A stretch of DNA of 64,000 nucleotides from Chloroflexota bacterium (GCA_029782365.1 JAKOUW010000235.1:100328-164327), one strand, 5' to 3'; shown: positions 1-10,088, counted from the first letter of the stretch. Numbers and translations: made by a program. The notes: a model not told the origin generated them from the letters alone.

Positions 1-1688
1 CCCGTTTGGATGGACGTTATCCTCAATATGTGGTTCTGGCCAGCCGCAGCGGTTTGGAAAAAATATACGGCGTGGAAGGCGCCGATCAAATTGATGCAGC
101 AGTGCGCCAGGTTTTACCGGCGGTCAGTGGGCGTAAAAGCTGGGGAGCATTGGTATTTTACGTCGATGCCCCACAGCTCAGCTCCAATCCAGCGGTGCGC
201 AGGATGACCCCAGCGATCCCGGGTGATCCCTGGTCGATTAAGCTCTCCCTTGCAGACCTTGACAAAATTTTGGCTGAACAAGGGGAAATGGTCGGGGCTG
301 TGTTGATTGTCGGCGGTCCGGAGGTGATTCCATTCCACCGCCTGCCCAACCCAATCGATGACGATGATACAGAAGTTCTCTCAGATAATCCGTACGCCTC
401 ACGTGATGAAAATTATTTTATCCCTGAATGGCCCGTTGGCAGACTGCCTGGCGGCGCAGGGTGTGATCCCGCCTTTTTGGTCCACCAGCTTCAAATGATC
501 ACCAATTATCACATTCAGCAGTCCACTCCACTTCCCTGGCCGAAAAAAATATGGACAGAGATGCGTAACTGGCTGACTGACATGGGTTTTCCGCTGCCGC
601 GCGCACTATCGAGTATGGGTTTTTCTGCAGCGATCTGGCGGCGCGCCTCATTATCCGTTTTTCGTACGATCGGGGACCCAAAGAATTTGCAAGTATCTCC
701 TCCGAATGTTGCTAGCGCACCAATCGGACTCCAGGAAACACAGGAAGCGCTGCCTGGTGGAAGCTCAAACATCGATTTGAACGCCCGGCTGGGTTACTTC
801 AATCTACATGGACTTGCAGATGCCAATGAATGGTATGGTCAACGTGACCCAAATGAGCCTGGTGAGGCGCCCGAATTTCCAATGGCTTTCCGCCCAGAAG
901 ATATTCCAGTAAACGGCACAACGGGGGCTAAAACTCACCAAAAGAAAAAGGGGAAGGTCCCTCAAATCGTCTTTAGCGAAGCTTGTTATGGGGCGAACAT
1001 CAGTAATCGCCAGGTGAGCGAAGCTATATCTTTACGGTTTCTGCAGGCAGGCAGCCTGGCAGTGGCAGGTTCAACCTGTATATCATATGGATCAATTTCA
1101 GCGCCGTTGATTGCTGCAGATTTGCTGGGCCGCACCTTCTGGCGCTTTCTCAATGAGGGTTGTGTGGCTGGCGAGGCAATGCGCCGGGCGAAGATCTCCC
1201 TCGCCAAAGAGATGCACCGGCGCCAGGGTTACCTGGATGGAGAGGATCAAAAAACTTTGATTTCTTTTGTGCTGTACGGAGATCCCCTGGCACAGGTTGG
1301 TTCGACTGGCCGAGGCCCCAAGGCGACGCTGCGTGCTACGTTACCTCAACCTATCCAAACCGTTTGCGATCGAACACCAAACTCCCAAGAATCATCAGAC
1401 GTTCCAGACCAGGTAATTGCCCAGGTGAAAACGATCGTCTCCGAATATTTGCCTGGGATGAACGGCGCTAAATTATCCTATACGCAAGAACGCGCTGGCT
1501 GTCACTCACCTGGTCATAAATGCCCCAGTGCTCAATTAGGTCCAAAAACAATTCCTCAACTCAAGCCGGAACGGCAGGTTGTTGTGCTCAGTAAGCAAAT
1601 AAAAAATGACAAGGTCACTCACCATCAATTTGCCCGTCTCACTTTGGATGCCCAGGGCAAGCTGGTAAAACTGGTCGTATCTCGCTAA
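1..1688 (+). CDS. C25/caspase-like cysteine peptidase domain protein (5' end outside window)
   Basis: The frame is open to the left edge, so the true start is probably upstream; the first in-window start-like codon is TTG at 6. The fold is suggested by two motifs of clan CD peptidases (gingipain C25, caspase, CHAT): a Leu-His-Gly motif with His268 (counted from the TTG) after a hydrophobic strand, and Ser-Glu-Ala-Cys-Tyr-Gly with Cys327, also after a hydrophobic strand. They would be the His/Cys catalytic dyad. An earlier segment (about residues 95-115) ends in a GGPEVIPFHRLP-like motif found in C25 proteins. The last 120 residues look like a poorly conserved extension. No signal peptide can be judged because the N-terminus is missing. 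A strong terminator follows. The substrate is unknown; a CHAT-type regulatory peptidase is the main alternative. Confidence 0.6.
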   Translation, partial: RLDGRYPQYVVLASRSGLEKIYGVEGADQIDAAVRQVLPAVSGRKSWGALVFYVDAPQLSSNPAVRRMTPAIPGDPWSIKLSLADLDKILAEQGEMVGAVLIVGGPEVIPFHRLPNPIDDDDTEVLSDNPYASRDENYFIPEWPVGRLPGGAGCDPAFLVHQLQMITNYHIQQSTPLPWPKKIWTEMRNWLTDMGFPLPRALSSMGFSAAIWRRASLSVFRTIGDPKNLQVSPPNVASAPIGLQETQEALPGGSSNIDLNARLGYFNLHGLADANEWYGQRDPNEPGEAPEFPMAFRPEDIPVNGTTGAKTHQKKKGKVPQIVFSEACYGANISNRQVSEAISLRFLQAGSLAVAGSTCISYGSISAPLIAADLLGRTFWRFLNEGCVAGEAMRRAKISLAKEMHRRQGYLDGEDQKTLISFVLYGDPLAQVGSTGRGPKATLRATLPQPIQTVCDRTPNSQESSDVPDQVIAQVKTIVSEYLPGMNGAKLSYTQERAGCHSPGHKCPSAQLGPKTIPQLKPERQVVVLSKQIKNDKVTHHQFARLTLDAQGKLVKLVVSR

Positions 1689-1709
1689 TTTCCATTTCGT
1701 TTTGATAGC

Positions 1710-1735
1710 AAAAAAGGCGCGTTTGCGCCTTTTTT
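1710..1735 (+). terminator. Rho-independent terminator, 11-bp perfect stem
   Basis: AAAAAAGGCGC pairs perfectly with GCGCCTTTTTT around a GTTT loop and ends in a run of T, 21 bases after the stop codon of the peptidase gene. The A-run on the other side means it could also work on the minus strand. Confidence 0.85.
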
Positions 1736-1750
1736 GCCGCAATTATGAGA

Positions 1751-1779
1751 AGTATTAACCAACGGGTTAATACTTTTTG
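1751..1779 (+). terminator. Second hairpin, 10-bp perfect stem with T-run (terminator or operator)
   Basis: AGTATTAACC and GGTTAATACT form a perfect inverted repeat with an AACG loop, followed by TTTT. It lies 15 bases after the first terminator and about 130 bases before the next gene. It can be a back-up terminator or, being symmetrical and upstream of the next transcription unit, an operator. The sequence alone does not decide. Confidence 0.55.
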
Positions 1780-1908
1780 TGATTCTGATTAAAAAATTAA
1801 TCCTTTTATTACCCTAAATGGTGGATGAGAGAGCAATCGCTAACTTATCGATCATTTGTTATTCTATATCGGATAAAAAATATCAAAGTTCTCGTATCCG
1901 GTGGCCAA

Positions 1909-2271
1909 ATGATTGTGAAAAAAGTGCTTGTATATATTGACGATACCCTGCTCAAGACAGGTGTGACCAGCCTGATATCGAAATATAAAGAATTTGAACT
2001 CGTCGTTATGCATGCCCAAACACCGCAACATCTTTTGGAGGCTTCTACACAATTAAAGCCAGATGCAATTATCGTGGAAAGAAAATTTTTAAACTCGCAG
2101 GAGGATGTACTCGGCCTTCTATACAAATGCTTATCCAATACGCGAGTGATCACTGTCGATGAACAAGATAACCTGCTTCATGTCTATATTCATTTTGGCA
2201 TCCCTGTCACACAATCTTCGGACTTGATCGGCATCATCCGTTCAGGTTATAAACCAAATTTTTATCAGTAA
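1909..2271 (+). CDS. Stand-alone degenerate response-regulator receiver domain
   Basis: A 120-residue single-domain protein with a receiver-like alternation of strands and helices. The acidic pair Asp11-Asp12 is kept in a VLVYIDD strand, but the usual phospho-acceptor Asp after the KPDAII strand is Glu57 (IIVER), and the usual Lys near the end of strand 5 is not evident. A Glu at this site often mimics the phosphorylated state, so it may act without phosphorylation. I chose ATG 1909 because GGTGG lies 4 bases upstream and the fold starts there; an in-frame ATG at 1825 would add 28 residues with no homology signal. There is no output domain. It stands just before the secreted beta-helix/MCO operon, so a role in its control is possible but unproven. 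Confidence 0.55.
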   Translation: MIVKKVLVYIDDTLLKTGVTSLISKYKEFELVVMHAQTPQHLLEASTQLKPDAIIVERKFLNSQEDVLGLLYKCLSNTRVITVDEQDNLLHVYIHFGIPVTQSSDLIGIIRSGYKPNFYQ

Positions 2272-2345
2272 GGAGAGGATAGCTTGATCTACACGAATTA
2301 CGCGTATTGTCCATTTTCCAATCCATCTATAAGGAGATTACTTGT

Positions 2346-5300
2346 ATGATTAATCAACACAATCTTAGAAAACCTTATCACAAGCTGGTAACGCTCTTCC
2401 GCATTTTGACCATCATTGCCCTGGCACTGCCGATGATGAGTCCCGCGACGAATTACGGGACAACGCCAGCCAAGGCAGCGCCAACAAATGTCGTCAATTT
2501 AAATGTCATCAGCGCTCGCACTGAACCGGCGGCTTTTAATGGTGCAGGCGTCACCAAAGGCGATGCGATAACCAAGTACAAATATATTATCAACATTGAT
2601 AATACAGGCACCACCACCCAGCGCCCCGATCCAACCACTGGCGCGCTGCCAACAGCCTGTACGCCCGCTGATCCTGGCTATCCCGATTCCTGCCAATGGG
2701 TGTCCATTGCCGGATCGGCGAGCAGCAGCCCAATATATACCCAGGGCGATCAAAATGATTTCACCAACGGCCTGACTTTACCTGATGGCCGTTATTTGAT
2801 TTCTGTGCTGGCCGATGGGTATAAATTGGACGGGACGCACTTCACTGTGCCGCTCAGCAATCCGGTAACTGTTGAGCTTCAACCCTGGCCACTTCCAGAC
2901 GCGACAATTCAGGCAGAAATTTTTGAAGATGTCTCCCCTACAAACTCCGCCCCTGATGTGCCGGCAGAACGCGGCCTGGCAGGGTTTGTGGGGCACATTG
3001 CCGATTACATCGGAGAAGTGACCACCAACGTGTACGGCGATCCGTTGTGCGGACCAGGCGGTTGTGTCAGTCAATGTTATGTGGTGAATAACAGTGTAGA
3101 TGTGGGCACCGTCGCACCGATAGATGCCGATGGTCGCTGCCCTATCGGTTTTAGCGCGTTAACCGATCCATTGTTGAACCATACAATCACTCAGACTCTG
3201 GAAGGATCTCCAATCCCTGCCGGGGCAACGATCCAGGGTAAGTTGATTATCCCCAATATCGGCACGAATCGCTATGCCCTTTCTGCCGTTGCACCGAATG
3301 GCTCACATTGGATCCAGACCACCACGCTTGAAGGAAACCATGATTGGGATGCCTGGGTTATGGAAGGCGCTACCGGCCTGGACACCGAGTTTGTCGCCGC
3401 TGGCGAGCCTTTCCCAGCAATCTTCTTCGGTTTCGTCCAACCCAAGAACGAATTAACCACTCCCGCAGCCGGCATGATCAAGGGCTCAATCGCAGCTAAC
3501 CTGATTTACGTCCCGGCCAAAGGTGGTCTGTCTCTCGGCGGCACAAATTATGGCGGCTTGGCTGGTGGGAAAATCGATCACATGATTGAGAATCCCTGGG
3601 TCAGTCTTTCAGACTTGACACAAGGCGATACTTCGGTCTATGTCGCCCAGGGTGATGCCAATGGCAACTTCACCATCCCCAATGTGCCAGATGGGGATTA
3701 CACCCTGGCCTATTGGGATGAACCACAAGATTACATCCTTGATATTCTCAATGTCAGCGTTCGCAACGGCGAAACAGTTGACCTGGGCGTTATCCCGTTG
3801 AATGGCTGGTGGACTAACTACTACGGGCACATCTTCAACGACTTAAATGGCAACGGCAAAATGGATCCCGGCGAACCCGGCCTGGCTGGTTTCCCGGTCG
3901 CCATGAAGAAGCGTGAAAACTCCATGATGGACCGCGGCGCTGTGCTGGTTTCAACAGACGCCGAAGGTTATTATTTCATGGAAAATGCGTACCCCATGAC
4001 CCAATGGCTGGTCATGGAAGTGTACAGTGATCTGTACTACACCACCGGCGTCACCTACCAGGCTGACAACCAATCCACCGAGACCACTGTTCTCGGCCAG
4101 GGAGTGGATGTCAACGTCCTACCGATCATCGGTCTCGGCGGGCGGCTGGATTGGGGTGTACGGGCTTATGACAAAGGCACGAACGGCGGCATCGTAGGCA
4201 CCGTCAGCTACGATACAACCCGCAACGAACTTGACCCGCGCTTCGCTGCCGTTGAAGACTGGCAGCCGGGCGTCTCCAACATTCCTGTCGAGCTATTCCA
4301 ACCAGTCCCCTGCCCGCGTGACTCCAATACAGGCGATATCGCTGTGGGTGCAGTTTGCGATAATGCAGGCCGCTACCAATTGGATACAGATGGCTCGTTC
4401 AAGAAAGGGAAATTACTCAATACTTACGTAACGGAAACATGGCAAAATCCAACAGGCTGTGTCGCACGAGATGTCGACGGCAAACCCATGGTGCACGGCG
4501 TGGATGAAAATGTCCTGCCGCTTAGTTCGACTGCCCGGTGCCTGGAAGGTCCCCTGATGAGCATACAATTCGGACCGATGGATGAAGGCCAGGGCACGCC
4601 AGCGGCGAACTTCGGTGCAGCGGTGGATGGCAACTATGGCTTCGGAGATGGCTGCTTCAATGGCACACTTGATGCCTCAGATCCGGCCAACCCTATTTGT
4701 GTCGGAGGCGATTTTACCGCCTTGACTCCTGCCGATTATCTGGTGCATATCGTTATTCCGAATGATGCTCAAGGCCGCCCGCAGTACAAAGTGACCAAAG
4801 AAGAAGACATCAATATCTTCAATGGCGATGAATTTGTTACACAGGCTCCTCCTCCTGCCTGTGTAGGCGCCCTCCATACCGTGGACCTGAAGAATTCTGG
4901 CGCTCAAGATGCCTACAGTTCTCAAAACGTCGCATTCCCAGGCGGTTCCATCACGGTGCCTGCTTCGACGCCGGTGGATAACCAGGCCTACGCAGATGCT
5001 GGCGGATCCTATTATGAAGGCCAGGCGCGTCCGCTGTGCGATACCAAACTGGTTCCTCTCAGCGACCGGCGCTCGATTGCCCCAACCTTCAATGTCTTCA
5101 CCGATGTTCCCCTGCCCGGCCGGTTTTGGGGCTTGCTCGTAGATGACCTGAACTTCTCCAGTGATCCCCGTTCGCTGTTGTTTGGGGAAAAAGCAGGCAT
5201 CGCCTTCGCCCCGGTCGGCATTTACGACTACACCAACCGCCTCGTGGCGACAACTGAATCGGATTTCAACGGTTTGTTTGATGTGCTTTTGCCCTCAACC

Positions 5301-8300
5301 AACCGCATCAGCTGCCCAACGCCTTCTGGTGTGTGCGCCAATCTGTACCGGTTCGTTGGTAACGACCCTGGGACGCCAGGGCATTTGAACCTCAATTACA
5401 ATCCTCAATTCCGCACGATTGCAGCCGAATTTGAGGCTTTCCCTGGACTTCTCGTCCCAGCCGATCTGGCCCCCACCCAGGTTGGCGTCAACGTACAACT
5501 GCCCGGCGGCCAAACTGGCCAGCCCGTCAACTGCTCGGTTAATGATCCCGCAGCAGCCATCAAAATCCCCGAGTTTTATGCGATCAGCAAGCCGTTTATG
5601 CGATCGGGTGCTACAGGAGCTGACCGGGAGTTTACCATTTACGGAAAGTACTTTGGCAACGTGCAGGGTACAGGCCAGGTGTTGTTCAAGACATATTCTG
5701 TGCCGGTAGTCTCCTGGAGTGATACGCAAATAAAGATTGCTTTCCCAGATCCACTGACAGCCAAAGGTTTCGGTGATCTCAAGGTGGTTGCATCCAATGG
5801 AAAATCATCTGTCAATGGCATCACGTTCCATATTGTCAAACCCAATGGCACCGGCGGATACGACCCCGTAGTTTACGAAGTCGGCCCAGGCCTGACTGGA
5901 GCGAACCAGTTCAACGCGACCGATAACCTGCACGCCATCCAACAGGCGATCGATGCGGCGACGGCCAACACCACCGCCCTGGTGGTGGTCTATCCTAACA
6001 ATCCTGACCTGGTCAACCCACGGGCAAACCCGCGCGGCGCTTACTTTGAAAACCTGATCCTGTCCACGCCAGTGAAACTGCAGGGTGTGGGTCCGGGCAG
6101 CCCGGATGGCAGCATCCGCGGGTCGATCATCGACGGCAGCGCTATCGGCGGCGATACAACCCTTGCAGATGATTGGCGCGCCAAGATCGCCAGCCTGACT
6201 TGGGCCGGCAACCAAACGGTTTACGAAGGGGCCGATGTAACCTGGTTGGCCCGAACGACAACCCTGTTCACACCCAATTTCCGGGCGTCCCTGGATGGGT
6301 TTGACCTGCGCGGCGGCGATCAAATGGGCTTCCCGGCCAATATCAACGCCATTGGCGGTGGTGCAACTGGCTTACCAGCCAATGTGACCACGCAGGGCGG
6401 CGCCATCTTCGTGAATGCTTATGTCCGCTACCTGGAAATCAAAAATAACATTGTGCAAAACAATGGCGGCGCTTATGGAGCAATTCGAATCGGCACACCA
6501 AACCTGCCTGCTCCTGAAACCAGCCAACACAATGACAATGTCGTCATCGCCAGGAACAGGATTATCAATAACGCTGGTACGAACCTGGCAGGCGCCATCG
6601 GCATTTTTGCCGGGTCCAAAAAGTATGCTATCGCGTATAACGATATCTGTGGTAACTTCTCGGCAGAGTACGGCGGCGCTATCTCACAATACGGCTTTAG
6701 CCCCAGTGGTTTGATCCATGACAACCGCATTTACTACAACAGTTCTTACGATGAAGGCGGCGGCATCATGCTCGCCGGTCAGCTCACTGCGAATCCCGAT
6801 GCAGCCTCGCCAGGAACCGGCAAAGTTACCGTTTGGAACAACCTGATCCAGGGCAACTTATCCAACGACGACGGCGGCGGCTTGCGCATCCTGATGGCTG
6901 GTGATCACGGTATCAACCTTTTCAACAATATGATCGTGAACAATATATCCACCCACGAAGGCGGCGGCATCGCTCTGAACGATTCGACGAACGTGCGCAT
7001 TTACAACAACACGATCATGAGGAACATCACCACGGCGACTGCCGTCACCAGCACAGGCAATCCGGCTCCAGCCGGCCTGTCAAGCTCTGAGAACAGCGCC
7101 GCGCTGCAGGCTTTGCTCCCCATCACCGCCACAGTGTACAGCGATCCACTGCTTTTCAATAATATCTTCTGGGATAACCGCGCTGGTTTGCGCGGTGTTG
7201 GGACGGTGTATGGCATCGGTTTACCCGATGATCCAGGCCCAGTCAATAACTGGGATATGGGTGTAGCGAATTCTGCATTCACCCTTTCACCGACCTACTC
7301 AATCCTCCAAACCACACTGGGTACGGTTTCTGACCCGAGCAACCTGGTCGGTGTCGATCCGTTGGTGATCTCGCAAACGAATATTTCGGTGACCTTCCAA
7401 CCCTGGCGGACAAACCCCTTGTTCACTGGTGCTATGATGGTGACAGAAAACGTGCCGCCTTCGCTCTTAGGCAATTACCACTTGAGCGGAACCGGTTCAC
7501 CGGCCTTCAACGCCGGCGTACCATTCAAGGCTTTCCCGATTTACCGTCCCCTGGCACCCTGGCGAGCGCCATCATTCGACTATGACAATGAAGGTAGACC
7601 AGCCTTTGGCGCCTATGATGCCGGTGCAGATGAAATTCCTCAGTTTGCTGATCTATCGATCACTAAGACAGATGGCGTTACAACTGCCAATCGGGGTGAT
7701 GTACTGCATTACACCATCGTGGTGGGCAATGCTGGTCCCGATCCTGTCACAGCTGCGAATGTTGTAGACACGCTACCAACGGGTCTCACTGGAGCCACCT
7801 GGACTTGTTCAGCATCGACTGGGTCAAGCTGTCCTGCCAGCGGGTCCGGAAGCATCAATGCTCAAGTAAACCTGTTGACCGGCGGCTCCGCCACGTTCAC
7901 ACTCAATGCGACTGTTTCCTCATCTACACCTGGCGCACTAACCAATACAGCCACCATCAGCGGACCTGGTATTGATACGAACCCCGCCAATAACAGCGCT
8001 GCCGACACGGATCAGATCACCATCCCATTGCCTGTTTTAGGGCTGCTGGATAACTTCAACCGGGCCGATGCCAACACGCTGAACAATGGCACGAATTGGA
8101 GCCAACCAGTTCTCGCCGGCAGTGCTGCGGTCAGAGTAAATTCGAACCAGGCATTTGCTATCCTGCCAGGCCAGGCTCTTTGGAATAATCCTCCGGCTGG
8201 TTTTGGCAGCAATCAAGGTGCCAGTTTCGTGTTCAGCAGCGCGCCAGCCAATAATACGGTCATCTTCCTCAAAGGTACCGCTGGCACCGCTACAGCTCCG

Positions 8301-8615
8301 CAAAACTACATCCGGATTTTGCTCACGAGTACAAGTGTGGCTGTTGGTACCAACGCTGGTGCCACGTTTACGACGCGCGCCACGTACTCAGGCGTCACAT
8401 TTGCCGTGGGTGACACTATAACCGCTGTTGCCTACGGGGATGGAAAAGTGGAAGTCTTTAAGACATCCGGCGGCGTTACCTCTTTGGTTGGCAGTGTAGC
8501 GATCCCAACGAGCGGCGCTGGCGCCTGGACACAAGGTACTGGCGGCGGTCGCATTGGTGTGATCCTGCCTCTCAACGCCCGCATCGATGACTTCAAAGGC
8601 GGTAACTTGCCATAA
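2346..8615 (+). CDS. Giant secreted beta-helix protein with SdrD-B-like, TIG and DUF11 domains
   Basis: A 2089-residue exported protein. ATG 2346 was chosen because AAGGAG lies 9 bases upstream and a typical Sec signal peptide follows (basic start, hydrophobic stretch about 18-32, AKAA cleavage region near 42). Approximate order: carboxypeptidase-regulatory/SdrD-B-like beta domains with Ca-binding-like NDLNGNGKMDPGE at about 490-560; another such domain at about 925-1000; IPT/TIG domain at about 1070-1165; right-handed parallel beta-helix at about 1190-1760, with repeated NN-x-I and EGGGI-type turns; DUF11 domain at about 1766-1890; and a C-terminal LamG-like sandwich beginning DNFNRADANTLNNG at about 1900-2089. 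No sorting signal or transmembrane anchor is visible at the C-terminus. It is the first large gene of the MCO cluster and may be a surface scaffold or substrate-binding partner for the oxidases (inference from order and shared AAGGAG sites). Confidence 0.85.
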   Translation: MINQHNLRKPYHKLVTLFRILTIIALALPMMSPATNYGTTPAKAAPTNVVNLNVISARTEPAAFNGAGVTKGDAITKYKYIINIDNTGTTTQRPDPTTGALPTACTPADPGYPDSCQWVSIAGSASSSPIYTQGDQNDFTNGLTLPDGRYLISVLADGYKLDGTHFTVPLSNPVTVELQPWPLPDATIQAEIFEDVSPTNSAPDVPAERGLAGFVGHIADYIGEVTTNVYGDPLCGPGGCVSQCYVVNNSVDVGTVAPIDADGRCPIGFSALTDPLLNHTITQTLEGSPIPAGATIQGKLIIPNIGTNRYALSAVAPNGSHWIQTTTLEGNHDWDAWVMEGATGLDTEFVAAGEPFPAIFFGFVQPKNELTTPAAGMIKGSIAANLIYVPAKGGLSLGGTNYGGLAGGKIDHMIENPWVSLSDLTQGDTSVYVAQGDANGNFTIPNVPDGDYTLAYWDEPQDYILDILNVSVRNGETVDLGVIPLNGWWTNYYGHIFNDLNGNGKMDPGEPGLAGFPVAMKKRENSMMDRGAVLVSTDAEGYYFMENAYPMTQWLVMEVYSDLYYTTGVTYQADNQSTETTVLGQGVDVNVLPIIGLGGRLDWGVRAYDKGTNGGIVGTVSYDTTRNELDPRFAAVEDWQPGVSNIPVELFQPVPCPRDSNTGDIAVGAVCDNAGRYQLDTDGSFKKGKLLNTYVTETWQNPTGCVARDVDGKPMVHGVDENVLPLSSTARCLEGPLMSIQFGPMDEGQGTPAANFGAAVDGNYGFGDGCFNGTLDASDPANPICVGGDFTALTPADYLVHIVIPNDAQGRPQYKVTKEEDINIFNGDEFVTQAPPPACVGALHTVDLKNSGAQDAYSSQNVAFPGGSITVPASTPVDNQAYADAGGSYYEGQARPLCDTKLVPLSDRRSIAPTFNVFTDVPLPGRFWGLLVDDLNFSSDPRSLLFGEKAGIAFAPVGIYDYTNRLVATTESDFNGLFDVLLPSTNRISCPTPSGVCANLYRFVGNDPGTPGHLNLNYNPQFRTIAAEFEAFPGLLVPADLAPTQVGVNVQLPGGQTGQPVNCSVNDPAAAIKIPEFYAISKPFMRSGATGADREFTIYGKYFGNVQGTGQVLFKTYSVPVVSWSDTQIKIAFPDPLTAKGFGDLKVVASNGKSSVNGITFHIVKPNGTGGYDPVVYEVGPGLTGANQFNATDNLHAIQQAIDAATANTTALVVVYPNNPDLVNPRANPRGAYFENLILSTPVKLQGVGPGSPDGSIRGSIIDGSAIGGDTTLADDWRAKIASLTWAGNQTVYEGADVTWLARTTTLFTPNFRASLDGFDLRGGDQMGFPANINAIGGGATGLPANVTTQGGAIFVNAYVRYLEIKNNIVQNNGGAYGAIRIGTPNLPAPETSQHNDNVVIARNRIINNAGTNLAGAIGIFAGSKKYAIAYNDICGNFSAEYGGAISQYGFSPSGLIHDNRIYYNSSYDEGGGIMLAGQLTANPDAASPGTGKVTVWNNLIQGNLSNDDGGGLRILMAGDHGINLFNNMIVNNISTHEGGGIALNDSTNVRIYNNTIMRNITTATAVTSTGNPAPAGLSSSENSAALQALLPITATVYSDPLLFNNIFWDNRAGLRGVGTVYGIGLPDDPGPVNNWDMGVANSAFTLSPTYSILQTTLGTVSDPSNLVGVDPLVISQTNISVTFQPWRTNPLFTGAMMVTENVPPSLLGNYHLSGTGSPAFNAGVPFKAFPIYRPLAPWRAPSFDYDNEGRPAFGAYDAGADEIPQFADLSITKTDGVTTANRGDVLHYTIVVGNAGPDPVTAANVVDTLPTGLTGATWTCSASTGSSCPASGSGSINAQVNLLTGGSATFTLNATVSSSTPGALTNTATISGPGIDTNPANNSAADTDQITIPLPVLGLLDNFNRADANTLNNGTNWSQPVLAGSAAVRVNSNQAFAILPGQALWNNPPAGFGSNQGASFVFSSAPANNTVIFLKGTAGTATAPQNYIRILLTSTSVAVGTNAGATFTTRATYSGVTFAVGDTITAVAYGDGKVEVFKTSGGVTSLVGSVAIPTSGAGAWTQGTGGGRIGVILPLNARIDDFKGGNLP

Positions 8616-8634
8616 TCAATATGCTGGGCAAGGT

Positions 8635-8671
8635 GAGTGGGAAAGAGGCGTAACAGGTCTTTTTTCCACTC
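8635..8671 (+). other. Intercistronic hairpin between the giant protein and MCO A genes
   Basis: GAGTGGGAAA pairs with TTTTCCACTC (one G-T pair) across a 17-base loop. A T-run begins inside the right arm. It may lower transcription into the oxidase genes or protect the upstream mRNA end. No promoter is evident between it and MCO A. Confidence 0.35.
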
Positions 8672-8708
8672 CCTTTCCAGATATTGAACTGAACTTAAGG
8701 AGATTGAT

Positions 8709-10088
8709 ATGGATAATAAGTTTTCTTCTTCGCAAAAAATATCTCGGCGCAGTTTTATGAGGCTGGCCGGAGGCGCGGCGTTGGTTGTGGCTGGTTCTAG
8801 CCTCTTGCCGCAATTCTTGCGCAAAACCTTGCTGCCTGAAAAAGTGGTCAGTGCAGCCGTCGGCGACCCGCCTGATCTGCATTACGCCGGTACTGATGGC
8901 TGGATTTATCTGCCAGACAACCAACCGGTTGGTTTCTACTTTCCTGATGATTTGGCGCCGGTGCCGCAAAATTCGTATATCTTCGGCTTCCGAGATATCA
9001 CCGGCCTGAATATCACCCAGGCTCTCGGCCAAAAAATGAAAGCGCAGCACAATGCACCAATTTTCTGGGCGGACCAGTTCAATCCTTCCAACCCGAAGGA
9101 CTTCAACTTGCAGTTGACGAATTTGGGCCTGGCAATGCGCCCGGACCTGACCGACTCACATACCCTTCACTGGCATGGTTTCCGCAATGTCATCCCATTC
9201 TTCGATGGTGAGCCCACCGGATCCGTCTCTGTGCCAGTCGGCCGCGATTTCACGTATGTTTACCGTCCGCGCGACCCAGGTACGTACATGTTCCACTGCC
9301 ACGTCGAAGACGTTGAGCATGTGCACATGGGCATGACCGGCCTCGTTTTTGTCCGCCCGCTGCAAAACTCGAATACATCATACTATCCGAGCGGGTTGTA
9401 TGCCTACAACGATGGCGACGGTTCCACCGGATACGATCGAGAGTTCGTCATGTTCTTGAGCGAATTCTGGGCCGAAGCGCACTGGTGCGATTCACATATC
9501 CAGCTTCCAGATTGGAGTGATTACCGCGCTGATTTCAGCATGCTGAACGGACGGGTTTATCCAGATACGCTGGAACCAAATTCTCCAATCGATGGTTCCG
9601 CCTCCCTTCATTCGCTTGCCGTACAGCGGCAGGCAAACGGAGACCTGGTGGTCCCCAGCGGGCGCCCTGAACTGCAGTACCAACCAATGTCATCGGTTAT
9701 CACCTGCATGCCCAATGAGCGCGTTTTGCTGCGCTTTGCGAACCTGGGCTTCCGCGAGGCCGCTATGACCCTGGTGGGCATCGACATGAAAGTCATTGGG
9801 CGAGACGCCACTTTGATGCGCGGACGCGATGGCACAGATACCAGCTATTTCACCAACACGATTTCGATCGGCGCTGGTGAAAGCTACGATGTCATTTTCA
9901 CCGCCCCCCTCTTCAGCGGCGGCCCAGGCAGCACTGGCCTGGGCTATGATGCCTATGTTCTTTACAATCGCCGTCTTACCCAGGTTGCCAATGGAGCTTC
10001 CGGCGGTTTTGGCGGACAGCGCACCGAAATCCGGGTTTACCCTGGCGGTTTGAGCGCTCAGCAATATCCCAATGATTGGGGGATGTAA
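8709..10088 (+). CDS. Two-domain multicopper oxidase-like protein A (Tat-exported, copper ligands only in domain 1)
   Basis: A 459-residue cupredoxin protein. ATG has AAGGAG 6 bases upstream. The N-terminus holds a twin-arginine signal, SRRSFMR followed by LAGGAALVVAG, so it is probably exported folded. Domain 1 carries the MCO pattern HxxHxH (His151, His154, His156) and FHCH followed by more ligands (His196, Cys197, His198, His204/His206, Met209). His151, Cys197, His206 (or 204) and Met209 can form a type 1 copper site; the other four His are half of a type 2/3 trinuclear site. Domain 2 has the same fold, but the matching segments read GFREAAMTLVG and LYNRRLTQ, with no His. As a monomer or homotrimer it would lack half of the trinuclear ligands. 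B and C follow in the same operon. Laccase-like or metal oxidase activity is possible only if a partner supplies the missing ligands. Confidence 0.85.
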   Translation: MDNKFSSSQKISRRSFMRLAGGAALVVAGSSLLPQFLRKTLLPEKVVSAAVGDPPDLHYAGTDGWIYLPDNQPVGFYFPDDLAPVPQNSYIFGFRDITGLNITQALGQKMKAQHNAPIFWADQFNPSNPKDFNLQLTNLGLAMRPDLTDSHTLHWHGFRNVIPFFDGEPTGSVSVPVGRDFTYVYRPRDPGTYMFHCHVEDVEHVHMGMTGLVFVRPLQNSNTSYYPSGLYAYNDGDGSTGYDREFVMFLSEFWAEAHWCDSHIQLPDWSDYRADFSMLNGRVYPDTLEPNSPIDGSASLHSLAVQRQANGDLVVPSGRPELQYQPMSSVITCMPNERVLLRFANLGFREAAMTLVGIDMKVIGRDATLMRGRDGTDTSYFTNTISIGAGESYDVIFTAPLFSGGPGSTGLGYDAYVLYNRRLTQVANGASGGFGGQRTEIRVYPGGLSAQQYPNDWGM

